Assembly: GCA_964450405.1 (NCBI GenBank)
Contig: CAYVCQ010000003.1
Location: forward strand, 248,001 to 312,000
Direction of reading: 5' to 3'
Length of the DNA stretch: 64,000 nt
Source of the DNA: WRGT01 sp964450405
GTDB taxonomy: Bacteria; Spirochaetota; UBA4802; UBA5550
A program made the translations under genes and the position numbers. Below, one piece after another: positions 18,114-27,372 of this stretch; within the stretch, counting starts at the first letter, position 1; the number at the start of each line of letters is the position of its first letter. The notes beneath the pieces are model-generated. The model was not told the DNA's origin, did not search any database, and saw only the letters and a program-made list of their open reading frames with translations.

Positions 18114-18787
18114 AAAACTCCTTTTGTTTTTTTCCCGAGTATCTGCAGCGCTGCAATCATAACAATACTTATAATAACGAGTATAATGGCATAGATATTA
18201 GCTTCTTCAAACTTCATCATTTCTACTTTTTCATAGAGCGCTATTGATGCCACTCTTGTTTTTCCGGGGATTGAACCACCGATCATCAGCACTACGCCGA
18301 ATTCTCCGGTTACATGTACGAAGGTCATAAGAATTCCGGTAAATACTGAATTTTTTATATTTGGAAGTATTACATGCAAAAAGGTTGAAAAACGTGACTT
18401 CCCCAAAGTGTATGATGCTTCTATAAGAGAAATATTAAGTGAAGCTATGCCGTCTTTAACAGGCTGGATCATATACGGCATTGCATGGATACATGATGCC
18501 GCCACCAGTCCTGTAAATGAAAACAGAAGTTCAACTCCCGTAAGTTCAAACATGGCTCTTCCGAATCCGTACTTTGGAGAGAAGATAATCAATAGGTAGA
18601 ACCCCAGTACAGTCGGAGGTAGTACCATTGGGAGCGTTATAAAAATTTCAGCGATCATCTTCCCTCTAAAATTCAAATAAACCAGAGCAAGGGCCGCAGG
18701 TATGCCTGCAACAAGCAGTATAACAGTTGTTATAAATGCAAGCTTCAGGCTTACATAAAACGGCAATAATTCAACTCCCGGTATCAT
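18110..18787 (-). CDS. modB: Molybdate ABC transporter permease
   Basis: 225 aa from the ATG at 18787, the usual ModB length and N terminus (SLKLAFITTVILL). A longer frame from 18841 would overlap the ferredoxin gene by 47 nt. About five hydrophobic segments are visible, with the permease coupling (EAA) motif region ASLNISLIEASYTLGKS facing the ATPase and FGVVLMIGGSIPGKT near the C-terminal end. It brings molybdate across the inner membrane for the nitrogenase cofactor. It begins 8 nt before the end of the ferredoxin stop region and overlaps modC by 4 nt. Confidence 0.83.
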   Translation of the reverse strand: MIPGVELLPFYVSLKLAFITTVILLVAGIPAALALVYLNFRGKMIAEIFITLPMVLPPTVLGFYLLIIFSPKYGFGRAMFELTGVELLFSFTGLVAASCIHAMPYMIQPVKDGIASLNISLIEASYTLGKSRFSTFLHVILPNIKNSVFTGILMTFVHVTGEFGVVLMIGGSIPGKTRVASIALYEKVEMMKFEEANIYAIILVIISIVMIAALQILGKKTKGVL

Positions 18788-18794
18788 ATCAGCG

Positions 18795-19103
18795 CTAATC
18801 CAGCATATACTGCTCAGCGGGCTTGCCAGCTTCAAGAGCATCTAAAATTTCATCTATCACTGACTCACTTTCAATACCTCCATACCACCAGTTTCCGGGA
18901 TATATAACCATTGCCGGACCGCGGTCGCACACTTTTAAACAACCTGTGCTGGAAACTGAAACATTTGAAAGTCCCCTGTCTGATAATTCATTTTCAAGAT
19001 ACGGCAGAAGACCCATTGATCCTTTTTTGTGACATATACCCTGAGGTTCTCCCGATACGCGAAAACTTCCGCATACAAAGATGTGATGTTCCGGCTTTTT
19101 CAT
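18795..19103 (-). CDS. Thioredoxin-like [2Fe-2S] ferredoxin, nif-associated
   Basis: 102 aa, strongly like the Clostridium pasteurianum type [2Fe-2S] ferredoxin (HHIFVC, GICHKKGS, TGCLKVCDRGP, VIYPGNWWYG). Cluster cysteines are C11, C24, C55 and C59. The extra cysteine found three residues after the first one in the clostridial protein is Phe here. The clostridial ferredoxin is known to interact with the nitrogenase MoFe protein. Being inside the nif operon, between nifB and modB, this is a plausible nitrogenase redox partner. The start has GGAG 7 nt upstream. Confidence 0.87.
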   Translation of the reverse strand: MKKPEHHIFVCGSFRVSGEPQGICHKKGSMGLLPYLENELSDRGLSNVSVSSTGCLKVCDRGPAMVIYPGNWWYGGIESESVIDEILDALEAGKPAEQYMLD

Positions 19104-19152
19104 TTTAGTTCTCCTTTTATTATTATTAGTGCTACTCCAAAAATCCGCTTGC

Positions 19153-19242
19153 TGTCATTCCGGCTGTAGTGAAACGAAATGCCGGAATCTCATACGGAAG
19201 ATTCCGGTATTTGCAAGATTGGATGCTGCAAAACCGGAATGA
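19153..19242. repeat. Dispersed palindromic repeat, family 1, copy B
   Basis: 90 bp from GTCATTCCGG to CCGGAATGAC, perfect 10-bp inverted ends, with inner GGAATCTCATACGGAAGATTCC also palindromic. It lies in the 222-nt gap between nifB and the ferredoxin gene, inside the nif operon. A transcript would fold into a long hairpin here, which could tune the level of downstream messages. Confidence 0.85.
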
Positions 19243-19325
19243 CAAATACGAAATTATCGGACTTTTGCTACAGCCACTCAGGGGAGATTTTTTCACCCGC
19301 CCTGCACTTTTATTTAAACCACTCC

Positions 19326-20585
19326 TCAACCGCACCCCATTCCGGTTCCGCCGCATGAACTCCCGGCACCGCATTTTCCCGGAGTACGCAAAAGTATCGG
19401 CGGCACGTTTTTACCAGAAAATATTGCACTCATCCCCTCATCTGCAAAACCCTCCATAGTCACAACTCTGATGTTGTGAGCCTGGAGTTCTTCAACAGGC
19501 GACTTTCCGGAGCCGCTCACAAGGACAGCTTTACAATCGTTTAATATTTTAGCCATTTCACTCCAGCGCTCACTTCCTCCACCAGATGGAGGTGTTTTTC
19601 TTTTTTCTACAAGTTGAGATTTTCCATCGACTGACTTATAGATCCAGAGCTCTTTTGTTTCGCCAAGATGCTGGTTTACAAAAACTCCCTCACGGCTTGC
19701 AACTGCAACAAATGGTCTGTCAGAGTCATATGTCCAGCTGGATGCATCGCTGAGAAGTTTTACAATTTCTTCCGGATTTGATTCTCCAATCATACCTGCT
19801 GCATCGGCTCTGCATCTTTTACAGTGACTAATCTGTTTCAAGTGCATAGAAGCTGATTCTCTTATACTTTTCATTTCTGACGCTGTGACCGAAGGAAGTC
19901 CTTCGAAAAGTGTCCCTTCCACATTATATAAAGGGATACAGTTATGTACATCTGCTCCCAGCAGAGACATTTCTTTTGAGATATCCACCACATGATTATC
20001 ATTTACACCTGCTATAACCACTGTATTAATCTTTACGATAAGATCTGACTGCTTAATTTTCGATATCCCCTTCCTCTGGTTTTCAATCATAATCTCAGCT
20101 CCCTCAACACCTCTCCTCGGTTTTTTATTAAAGCGAACCCATGAATATATCAGGCTGCCTATCCCGGGATCTACCGCATTGACTGTAACTGTAAGATGAT
20201 TTACTCCGATTGAAATAATATCATCTGCATACTTTTCAAGCTCAAGACCATTTGTGGCCATACATAGATGAAGGTCAGGGAAACGTTCTTTGACAAGACG
20301 GAATGTTTCAAGTGTCTCCTCCGCATTGGCAAGCGGATCTCCCGGTCCGGCAATTCCCATAACCGCAATAGATGGTATTTTCTCTATAACTTTTTCAAGA
20401 TAATCTGCCGCCTGTCTTGGAGTTAATATGCGGCTGGTCACTCCCGGCCTCGATTCATTTACGCAGTCGAATTTTCTATTACAGAAATTGCACTGCACAT
20501 TGCAATTCGGAGCAACGGGTAGATGTATTCTTCCTGTAGTATGCTGCGCGTTCTCACTAAAACATGGATGTTCCCTGAAATTCAT
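19326..20585 (-). CDS. nifB: Nitrogenase cofactor biosynthesis protein NifB with C-terminal NifX-like domain
   Basis: 419 aa. NifB is the radical SAM enzyme that builds the carbide-containing NifB-co precursor of FeMo-co. The radical SAM motif is CNVQCNFCNRKFDC, with HLPVAP just before it and the IAGPGDPLAN motif after. Residues about 300-405 form a NifX/NafY-like cofactor-binding domain (VAVASREGVFVNQHLGE). A glycine/cysteine-rich tail (KCGAGSSCGGTGMGCG) ends the protein and may hold a metal cluster. It starts 11 nt after nifN with GGAG upstream. No separate nifX, nifS or nifU is in the window. Confidence 0.95.
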   Translation of the reverse strand: MNFREHPCFSENAQHTTGRIHLPVAPNCNVQCNFCNRKFDCVNESRPGVTSRILTPRQAADYLEKVIEKIPSIAVMGIAGPGDPLANAEETLETFRLVKERFPDLHLCMATNGLELEKYADDIISIGVNHLTVTVNAVDPGIGSLIYSWVRFNKKPRRGVEGAEIMIENQRKGISKIKQSDLIVKINTVVIAGVNDNHVVDISKEMSLLGADVHNCIPLYNVEGTLFEGLPSVTASEMKSIRESASMHLKQISHCKRCRADAAGMIGESNPEEIVKLLSDASSWTYDSDRPFVAVASREGVFVNQHLGETKELWIYKSVDGKSQLVEKRKTPPSGGGSERWSEMAKILNDCKAVLVSGSGKSPVEELQAHNIRVVTMEGFADEGMSAIFSGKNVPPILLRTPGKCGAGSSCGGTGMGCG

Positions 20586-20596
20586 ATTGTACTCTC

Positions 20597-21958
20597 CTAT
20601 ATGTAACTGTAGCCTATATTGCTTGAATTCTGTTTATACTCCATCAATGCGTTTACTATGCGGTCAAACAGCTGCTGTGTGCCCCTGTATCCGGTGTGCA
20701 TAAGTCTCTGTCCGCCGAACCTGTCGTGTACCGGAAATCCTGCCCTTACAAGTGGAATCCCCAGCTGTTTTGAAACATAATACCCCTTGCTGTTCCCGAT
20801 AATTATATCCGGTTTAAGCTCATTGCAAAGTTCGAGCATTGTTACAAAATCTGTATCATCTGCAATTCTGCATTTTAGTCCTGGCAGCTCCGTGAGACCG
20901 GTGCTGAATCCGGCAGACATCCCGCGTGAACCTGTGGCACAGAGAACTGTTTCTATTCCTGTTTCACTGAGAAATCCCGCTATTCCCGAAGCCAGATCCG
21001 GCTCGCCATATACAACAGCTTTTTTTCCGGCAAGATACTTATGCGCATCAATATAGGCATCAGCAAGCCGTCCCCTCTCCTTCAAATATTTTTCAGGTAT
21101 AGGATTCCGGCTCACAGTGCACATAATAGAGAAGAAATTATCATTAGCATCTATCCCAAGCGGAAGACCTGTATTGTAAAGATTAACACCGAATTTTGAA
21201 GACAGATACATACCTGCACTTAGCTCTTCGTGTACATTAGAACCGATATCAATTGATGCAGCCGCACTACCCATTCGACGTATTGAATCCACAGTGGTTC
21301 CACCCTCGGGAAGTTTTATGTAGCTATCCCAGACTGCTCCATCAAGTGATTCAGAATAGTCCGGAAGGATTGTCCCTGTGATTCCAAAATCAGTCATTAT
21401 CTCTTTCAGATGACGTATATCTTCCGGGGAAATAATCGGAGGAAAGATATTCACTCCGCCATGACTCTCTCCGCCCTCAGCGATAGCTTCAACAGTACTT
21501 TTTACAGCAGCTCTGAAACCCTCGGCGTGAGTACCCTTGTAACTCGGCGTTGACACCTGAACAATAGTTGTATCAGAACCTTTTCCCGATTTAGCATACT
21601 CTTTCAATGCCATGGGAACATCATCCCCTATTGTTTCAGAGAGACACGTTGAGGCAACTCCAACAAGCGACGGCTTATATTGTCTTATAATATTATCAAG
21701 TGCAGTTTTCAGATTTTCTCCGCCTCCGAAAACGGCAGATTCCTCACTGAAATTCGATGAAGCTATATCAACCGGTTCTCTAAAATGACTTATAATGTAA
21801 CGTCTGATATATGTTGAACACCCCTGTGATCCATGAACCAAAGGTATGCAGTTTTCAATTCCTCTGAAAGCCAGCGCCGCGCCAAGAGGTGCGCATAAGG
21901 CACAGGCATTTCTTGTTGAAGTAAAATTTGTTTTAGCAGATGGCGACAATCTATTCAT
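20597..21958 (-). CDS. nifN: FeMo-cofactor scaffold subunit NifN
   Basis: 453 aa, NifK-like half of the NifEN scaffold on which NifB-co matures to FeMo-co. Cysteine motifs at P-cluster-like positions are NACALCAPLGA, HGSQGCSTYIRR and STCLSETIGDD; SEESAVFGGGENL is the NifN/NifK signature. The order after nifE and the 8-nt overlap with it support NifN over NifK, and a clear nifK lies upstream. A 10-nt gap separates it from nifB. Confidence 0.93.
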   Translation of the reverse strand: MNRLSPSAKTNFTSTRNACALCAPLGAALAFRGIENCIPLVHGSQGCSTYIRRYIISHFREPVDIASSNFSEESAVFGGGENLKTALDNIIRQYKPSLVGVASTCLSETIGDDVPMALKEYAKSGKGSDTTIVQVSTPSYKGTHAEGFRAAVKSTVEAIAEGGESHGGVNIFPPIISPEDIRHLKEIMTDFGITGTILPDYSESLDGAVWDSYIKLPEGGTTVDSIRRMGSAAASIDIGSNVHEELSAGMYLSSKFGVNLYNTGLPLGIDANDNFFSIMCTVSRNPIPEKYLKERGRLADAYIDAHKYLAGKKAVVYGEPDLASGIAGFLSETGIETVLCATGSRGMSAGFSTGLTELPGLKCRIADDTDFVTMLELCNELKPDIIIGNSKGYYVSKQLGIPLVRAGFPVHDRFGGQRLMHTGYRGTQQLFDRIVNALMEYKQNSSNIGYSYI

Positions 21959-23309
21959 GATTCACCTTCCTGGCTTTATATGCCGGCGAAAATCTCCATA
22001 CCGGACTCATAACCGAGGCATGGACTTCTCTTGCGAAATGAAGCATCCCTTCAAACCCTGCCAGAGGAATTTTTCTTTCATGGTTATGATCACAAAATGC
22101 CACTCCCATTTTATATGCAATTGGCCGTTCCTTCACTCCTCCGATGAGCAGATCAACCCCTTTCTCATCCATAAATCTTGACAGCTCAAGAGGATTGGTA
22201 TCATCAACAATAATTGTTCCATCATCACATATCTCTTTCAGATATTCATAATCTTCCGGAGAACCGGTCTGTGAGCCGACAACCGCAACAGACATTCCAA
22301 TATGACGCAGAGCCTTGACCATTGAGAAGGCCTTGAACGATCCTCCGACATAGACAGCTGCGCTTTTCCCTGCCAGATCATCTTTTATTTTTTTCAGTTC
22401 GGGATAGATCAGCCCGACTTCACGTGTTACAATCTTCTCTGCAATCTTCATCATTTCTTCCGAGTCTGAATGTCCAGCAACATCATATAGGGCCTGCGAC
22501 ATATCCTCCAGACCGAAATATGAAACCCGGATAAACGGTACACCAAAATCCCTGGTCATCGACTTCGCAAGATTCATCATTGAACCCGAACACTGTACTA
22601 CATTAAGTGAAGCATGGTGCGCGCGCTTTATATCATCAACCCGTCCGTCTCCGGTTATACATGAAATTACACGCACGCCCATCTCTTCGTAGTATTTTCT
22701 GATAATCCATGTTTCACCTGCGATATTAAAATCACCAAGAATGTTAATAGAAAACCCATCAGTATTCGATTCAGCGGAAGTCCCCACGAGAGTTGAGAGC
22801 GCATCACAGGCCGCGCTATAACCGTCCTTTTTAGTTCCGCGAAATCCCTCGGAATGAACCGGAATTACCGGTATCCTTTTTTCAGATGAGACCTTACGGC
22901 ACACAGCCTGAACATCATCACCGATAAGTCCCACTATACAGGTTGAATAAACAAAAGCGGCCTTAGGTTTATACTCATCAATAAGCTCCCGTAAAGCCGC
23001 CCCAAGTTTCTTTTCCCCACCATAGATCACGTCCTCTTCTCGAAGATCAGTGGAGAAACTCATCCTGTGAAGTTCCGGACCTGATGAAAGTGATCCGCGG
23101 ATATCCCATGTGTACGCGGCGCAGCCCAACGGTCCGTGAACCAGATGAAGAGCATCAGCTACCGGATAGAGTACAACACGTGAACCGCAGAAAACACAGG
23201 CACGCTGACTTACTGAGCCTGCAAGGCTTTTCTTCCCGCATTCGATTATAGCATCGCCTGCTCCATTTTCAATAACCTGTTTTTTTCTTCCATCGAGAAC
23301 CGTAATCAT
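21951..23309 (-). CDS. nifE: FeMo-cofactor scaffold subunit NifE
   Basis: 452 aa, NifD-like half of NifEN. Motifs: RACVFCGSRV, HGPLGCAAYTWD, STCIVGLIGDD, VYGGEKKL-type block (IYGGEKKLG), HSEGFRG. The cofactor-binding CHRS of NifD is replaced by QCSGS, as expected for NifE. AGAGG lies 7 nt before the ATG. The 229-nt gap from nifK holds a family-1 repeat, so the nif operon is split physically here though no sigma-54 signal is visible in the gap. Confidence 0.94.
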   Translation of the reverse strand: MITVLDGRKKQVIENGAGDAIIECGKKSLAGSVSQRACVFCGSRVVLYPVADALHLVHGPLGCAAYTWDIRGSLSSGPELHRMSFSTDLREEDVIYGGEKKLGAALRELIDEYKPKAAFVYSTCIVGLIGDDVQAVCRKVSSEKRIPVIPVHSEGFRGTKKDGYSAACDALSTLVGTSAESNTDGFSINILGDFNIAGETWIIRKYYEEMGVRVISCITGDGRVDDIKRAHHASLNVVQCSGSMMNLAKSMTRDFGVPFIRVSYFGLEDMSQALYDVAGHSDSEEMMKIAEKIVTREVGLIYPELKKIKDDLAGKSAAVYVGGSFKAFSMVKALRHIGMSVAVVGSQTGSPEDYEYLKEICDDGTIIVDDTNPLELSRFMDEKGVDLLIGGVKERPIAYKMGVAFCDHNHERKIPLAGFEGMLHFAREVHASVMSPVWRFSPAYKARKVNHE

Positions 23310-23358
23310 ATCATTCCTCTTTTTAAACTATAGCATTTTACGATTGAATTAGTTCTTT

Positions 23359-23518
23359 GTCATTCCGGCTGGAGCGATAGCGCAATGCCGGAATCTCACA
23401 GTTAATGCTTTATAAAGGAGATTCCGGTATTTGGCCGGCTTTTTTTGAACGTCCTGTTCATGCCGGCAGGCAAACATCATGTTTGCACCAAAAACTGAAG
23501 CTGCAAAACCGGAATGAC
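23359..23518. repeat. Dispersed palindromic repeat, family 1, copy C (long form)
   Basis: 160 bp with perfect inverted ends GTCATTCCGG / CCGGAATGAC. Compared with copy B it has about 65 extra bases in the middle, including CAAACATCATGTTTG, itself a palindrome. It sits between nifK and nifE. A minus-strand frame running through it (23349-23615) is not a gene. Confidence 0.85.
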
Positions 23519-23538
23519 AGTTAGCTTTAATCGTACTC

Positions 23539-24915
23539 TTACATAACAAGCTCAAAGCTTTCTTCCGCGGCATCTCTATCCTGACGGTCAAGAAACGCTT
23601 CAAGAATCTTTTCAAGAAGTCTCAGTCCGCCTTTATATCCAACAAGAGGGAAATACTGGTGTCCCACCCTGTCGTAAATAGGAAACCCGGTTCTTATCAG
23701 AGGAATATCCTCATCACGGGCAATATACTTGGCGTATGTGTTCCCGAAAATAATATCCGGTTTGTCATTTTTTATCAGCTGATGAAAATAAAACATATCA
23801 GCAGAGGCACCCGACTTAACTATAGTGTTATTACCTGCTAGTTCTTTGATCCTGTTTTCAAATTTCGCCCCTGCAGGAGTTCCCGTTACAACGCAAGTTA
23901 TCTGCATATCGAGATCTGAAAGGAACCCGACTATTGATTCAAGCTGATCCGGATCACCCATCAGAGCCGCTTTTTTTCTGTAAAAATACTGATGCATATC
24001 TGTCATCACGTCGAGAAGCTGGCCCCGTTCCTCCATAATTAAATCGGAAACCTGACCTCCGGCCTTTCTTCTCATCAGATCAATAAACAGATCTGTTGCC
24101 TTTAGTCCGATGGGGAGTTCCAGAATTTCAAAGGGAACTTTACATTTTGTATCCAGTGCCTTAGCTCCATGCGAGGATGCGACACCTCCAAGAGCAATTG
24201 TCAAACTGCTATCACCGGCGTTTTTAATACATTCCGCTGAAGCACCACCCTTCGGATACATATGAAATTTTCCATCCATGGGACTGTTCACAACGCCTGA
24301 TGTATCCGGGAACATTGTAAATGCAACACCCATCTCCGACGCGAGCCGCTTGATTTCAGACATGTCAGAGGGCTCAACGAAACCGGGTATTATATTAATT
24401 CTATTAGACTTTGTTCCGCTGCTTTCAGAGAAATACTGAACCATCGACGCAGTCATATTTGAAAACCCCGTGACATGAGACCCTTTAAAACTTGGCGTAT
24501 TTGTATGAATCACAGTTTTACCGACGGGAATTTTTCCATCGGCTTTTGCCTTCTGTATGATCTGGTTGAGATCATCTCCAATAACCTCGGAGAGACATGT
24601 AGTATGAACGGCAATAATCTCCGGATCATACATGGCAAAAATATTCTGAACAGATTCCAGAAGATTCGCCTGTCCGCCGAAAACCGATGCACCTTCAGTA
24701 AATGAACTTGTTGTGGCCATTACAGGTTCTTTGTAATGCCTTGTGAGCGCGCTTCTGTGATAAGAGCAGCACCCTTGAGATCCATGACTGTGAGGCATGC
24801 ACCCGTTTATTCCCAGCGCCGCATACATGGCACCCACGGGCTGGCATGTTTTAGCCGGATTAATCGTAAGTGCGCTGCGCTCCGTAATTTTTTCTGTTGT
24901 ATGTCTGAGCAGCAT
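23539..24915 (-). CDS. nifK: Nitrogenase molybdenum-iron protein beta chain
   Basis: 458 aa. P-cluster ligands are seen in AKTCQPVGAMYA, HGSQGCCSYHR and HTTCLSEVIGDD, with the NifK block SSFTEGASVFGGQANL and TPSFKGSHVTGF. The protein is short at the N terminus, as in anaerobe (clostridial/archaeal) NifK. It forms the alpha2-beta2 MoFe protein with NifD. AGGAGG lies just upstream of the start and the gap to nifD is 9 nt. Confidence 0.96.
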   Translation of the reverse strand: MLLRHTTEKITERSALTINPAKTCQPVGAMYAALGINGCMPHSHGSQGCCSYHRSALTRHYKEPVMATTSSFTEGASVFGGQANLLESVQNIFAMYDPEIIAVHTTCLSEVIGDDLNQIIQKAKADGKIPVGKTVIHTNTPSFKGSHVTGFSNMTASMVQYFSESSGTKSNRINIIPGFVEPSDMSEIKRLASEMGVAFTMFPDTSGVVNSPMDGKFHMYPKGGASAECIKNAGDSSLTIALGGVASSHGAKALDTKCKVPFEILELPIGLKATDLFIDLMRRKAGGQVSDLIMEERGQLLDVMTDMHQYFYRKKAALMGDPDQLESIVGFLSDLDMQITCVVTGTPAGAKFENRIKELAGNNTIVKSGASADMFYFHQLIKNDKPDIIFGNTYAKYIARDEDIPLIRTGFPIYDRVGHQYFPLVGYKGGLRLLEKILEAFLDRQDRDAAEESFELVM

Positions 24916-24924
24916 TTTTTCCTC

Positions 24925-26574
24925 CTATTTGTTCCAGTTATAGCTTCCGGTAAGTTCCGGATTCTTCTGCCATGGAGCTTTCACCAGACTGAATATTTTT
25001 GTATTAACCATACGGTCTATCTCGTAATAAAAATTTACTGCACCGATGAATCCTGCGTAAGGACCGCTATAATCATAGCTATGAAGCTGTTTCATAGGGA
25101 TTCCGCCCTTCTGAACAACGTATTTCTCTTTGATACCCGCGCAGAAAATATCCGGCTTGTATTTTTCGATGAGAATTTCAGTTTCATAATGATTCAAGTC
25201 ATCTATGATCAGAGAATTATCCTTCATTTCTGACATCATCCCGTTGTAATCATTAAAGGTGAATCCTTTTGATTCAAGCTCTCCCATCTCCTTCTCACTT
25301 TTTCTTGGACGATAAAGCTTATCATCTGCAGTAATTTTCAGCTCTTCGATATTTCTTGAATCAGCATCAATAACTATACCGGGTAAAACCTTTCGACCCT
25401 CATAGTCATCACGATGTGCAAATTCATATCCTGCTGAGATTGTCTCCATCCCTATCTCTTTGAAAAGCTCCTGGTAGTGATGAGCCCGCGAACCTCCCAC
25501 AAACAACATTGCTCTTTTTCCTTCACATCTCGGACTTACCTCTTTCTGAGCTTTCATAACGGCTACAAGTTCCGCCTCTATTACTTTCTCAACTCTTTCT
25601 ATAAGTTCAGCATCACCAAAATACACAGCCATCTTTCTAAGAGATTTTGCCGTAGCATCAGCTCCTACAAAATTTACCTTGAACCAGGGAATACCATACT
25701 TCTTCTCCATCATCTCGGCCATATAATTGATTGAACGGTGACACATGACAACATTGAGATCAGCATTCTGCGCGCTTGCGAACTCCTCATAAACCGAATT
25801 TCCGCTGAATGTCGAATGAAGCGTTATCCCGCACAGATCCATAATTCGTTCTATCTCAAAAGCATCTCCGCCTATATTATACTCGCCGAGAATATTTACT
25901 ATATACTTCCCCTCTTTTCTCATCTCAACCTGTCCGACAACATCGGTAAAAACTTTATTGTTAGCAACATGATGTCCGGCAGATTGACTTACACCTTTAT
26001 AACCCTCACAAGAAAAACCGAAAATATTCACTTCAGGGTATTTCGCCTCCATCTCGCGGGCTACGGCATGAACATCATCCCCGATAAGCCCCACGGGACA
26101 TGTAGAAAAAATACCTATAGCTTTTGGATGAAAAAGTTCAATAGCCTCTTCAATTGCTTTCTTCAGTTTCTTTTCTCCGCCAAAAATTATCTCCTCTTCC
26201 TGGAGATCCGTAGACATGGCGTATGTCATAAAATTTGTATCTTCCAATGTTTTAGGTCTTGTCTGATTTCTTCTTGTTAGCCAGCTGTAGAAACCGCAGC
26301 CTATGGGACCATGAGTAATCTGAAGAATGTCCCTGGTTGGCCCCAGTACAACACCCTTGCATCCTGCATAAGCACAGCCGCGCATGGTGAGTATCCCCGG
26401 GATAGTACGTGCATTAGCCATAATCTCCGGCACATTATCTCCATTTTCAACTCTGTTTAAAATCAGCTGTTTCCCGCGCTTCTTTGCAACTTTCGCAGGG
26501 TATTTACTCAGAATAGACTCCCTGACACTGGCCGCGTTTATTTCCTTCACTGGTATATAACTTGTCTTGCTCAT
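24925..26574 (-). CDS. nifD: Nitrogenase molybdenum-iron protein alpha chain
   Basis: 549 aa. P-cluster cysteines in RGCAYAGCKG, HGPIGCGFYSW and FSTCPVGLIGDD. FeMo-co ligands are Cys in MCHRSINYM and His in LHSYDYSGPYAGF. The substrate-channel stretch CEGYKGVSQSAGHH is intact. The protein is longer than Azotobacter NifD because of an insert around residues 420-470, a feature of anaerobe-type NifD. All residues needed for Mo-nitrogenase activity are present, so this is a working Mo enzyme by sequence, not a vnf/anf or a nif-like paralogue. Ribosome site GGAG. Confidence 0.97.
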   Translation of the reverse strand: MSKTSYIPVKEINAASVRESILSKYPAKVAKKRGKQLILNRVENGDNVPEIMANARTIPGILTMRGCAYAGCKGVVLGPTRDILQITHGPIGCGFYSWLTRRNQTRPKTLEDTNFMTYAMSTDLQEEEIIFGGEKKLKKAIEEAIELFHPKAIGIFSTCPVGLIGDDVHAVAREMEAKYPEVNIFGFSCEGYKGVSQSAGHHVANNKVFTDVVGQVEMRKEGKYIVNILGEYNIGGDAFEIERIMDLCGITLHSTFSGNSVYEEFASAQNADLNVVMCHRSINYMAEMMEKKYGIPWFKVNFVGADATAKSLRKMAVYFGDAELIERVEKVIEAELVAVMKAQKEVSPRCEGKRAMLFVGGSRAHHYQELFKEIGMETISAGYEFAHRDDYEGRKVLPGIVIDADSRNIEELKITADDKLYRPRKSEKEMGELESKGFTFNDYNGMMSEMKDNSLIIDDLNHYETEILIEKYKPDIFCAGIKEKYVVQKGGIPMKQLHSYDYSGPYAGFIGAVNFYYEIDRMVNTKIFSLVKAPWQKNPELTGSYNWNK

Positions 26575-26616
26575 AATTCAGCTCCTGCAATTACTGTTTT
26601 CTCATAATAAGGCTTT

Positions 26617-26997
26617 TTATACTTCATCAAGCGTATCATTTCCCCTCTCCCCGGTGCGGACCCGGTATGATTCTGTTACCGGCATTATAAATATCTTACC
26701 GTCGCCGGATTTCCCTGTCTGATTAGTTTCAATAACTGTTGAAACAATCTTATCTACAAGATCATCAGGTACTATCATCGAAATCATTCTTTTCGGGACA
26801 AGACGCTGGCTATTGCCAAGCAGAGAAATAGCCTCTTCATATCCCTGCTCCGCTCCGCGAAGTACATTAAAATCAACAAGTCCCTTTCCACGGCCAAGAC
26901 ACTCACGGGCATGCATTGAGGATATCCCGGCATCAGTAAGAGCTTTTTTGGTTTTATTCATCATATTCATTCTTATGACGGCCATTACCTCTTTCAT
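26617..26997 (-). CDS. nifI2: PII-like nitrogenase regulator NifI2
   Basis: 126 aa PII-family protein with the NifI2 features RMNMMNKTKKALTDAGI and C-terminal GDGKIFIMPVTESYRVRTGE. In methanogens NifI1 and NifI2 form a complex that binds and inhibits the MoFe protein when ammonium is plentiful and lets go when 2-oxoglutarate is high. It overlaps nifI1 by 4 nt (ATGA). The gene order nifH-I1-I2-D is the one known from archaea, clostridia and some anaerobes. Confidence 0.93.
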   Translation of the reverse strand: MKEVMAVIRMNMMNKTKKALTDAGISSMHARECLGRGKGLVDFNVLRGAEQGYEEAISLLGNSQRLVPKRMISMIVPDDLVDKIVSTVIETNQTGKSGDGKIFIMPVTESYRVRTGERGNDTLDEV

Positions 26998-27347
26998 ACG
27001 GCAGCTCCCTGTACGACCCCTGATGTCTCTTTTATTCCGGAGCTTACTGTATAAACTTCCTCTACGGGAGAAACGAATATCTTTCCATCACCGAAAGCCC
27101 CCTTCTCGCCGGTCTTCGCAGCGCTGATTACACTTTTAATTACAAAGTCCCTGTCGCTATCAGGCACAACAAACATCAGCATCTCCTTCGGGATTTCATC
27201 ATAAGTCACATCGCCGATTTTTACACCACGCTGCTTGCCTCTACCGGAAACACTCATTTTTGTTACAGAAGGAAAACCCTCAGCCATAAGTTTTTCCATT
27301 ACAGCATCCACTTTTTCCGGTCTTATTATCGCACGTATCATTATCAT
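26994..27347 (-). CDS. nifI1: PII-like nitrogenase regulator NifI1
   Basis: 117 aa PII-family protein (MIRAIIRPEKVDAVMEKL, SGRGKQRGVKIGDVTYDEIPKEML, GDGKIFVSPVEEVYTV). The T-loop differs from GlnK and has no conserved tyrosine at the uridylylation position. It acts together with NifI2 in ammonium switch-off of nitrogenase. It lies 25 nt after nifH; GAGG precedes the ATG by 8 nt, and an in-frame ATG two codons on is an equally possible start. Confidence 0.93.
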   Translation of the reverse strand: MIMIRAIIRPEKVDAVMEKLMAEGFPSVTKMSVSGRGKQRGVKIGDVTYDEIPKEMLMFVVPDSDRDFVIKSVISAAKTGEKGAFGDGKIFVSPVEEVYTVSSGIKETSGVVQGAAV

Positions 27348-27372
27348 AGTTTTATCCTCGCTTTATTAGTTA

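Noticed and set aside
23349..23615. Minus-strand frame of 88 codons between nifE and nifK
   Set aside because: It runs through repeat copy C and into the nifK 3' end in another frame; no homology seen.
20597..24915. NifE/NifN as a second nitrogenase (vnf or anf)
   Set aside because: No delta-subunit gene (vnfG/anfG), and both proteins lack the NifD cofactor ligand motif, which fits the NifEN scaffold.
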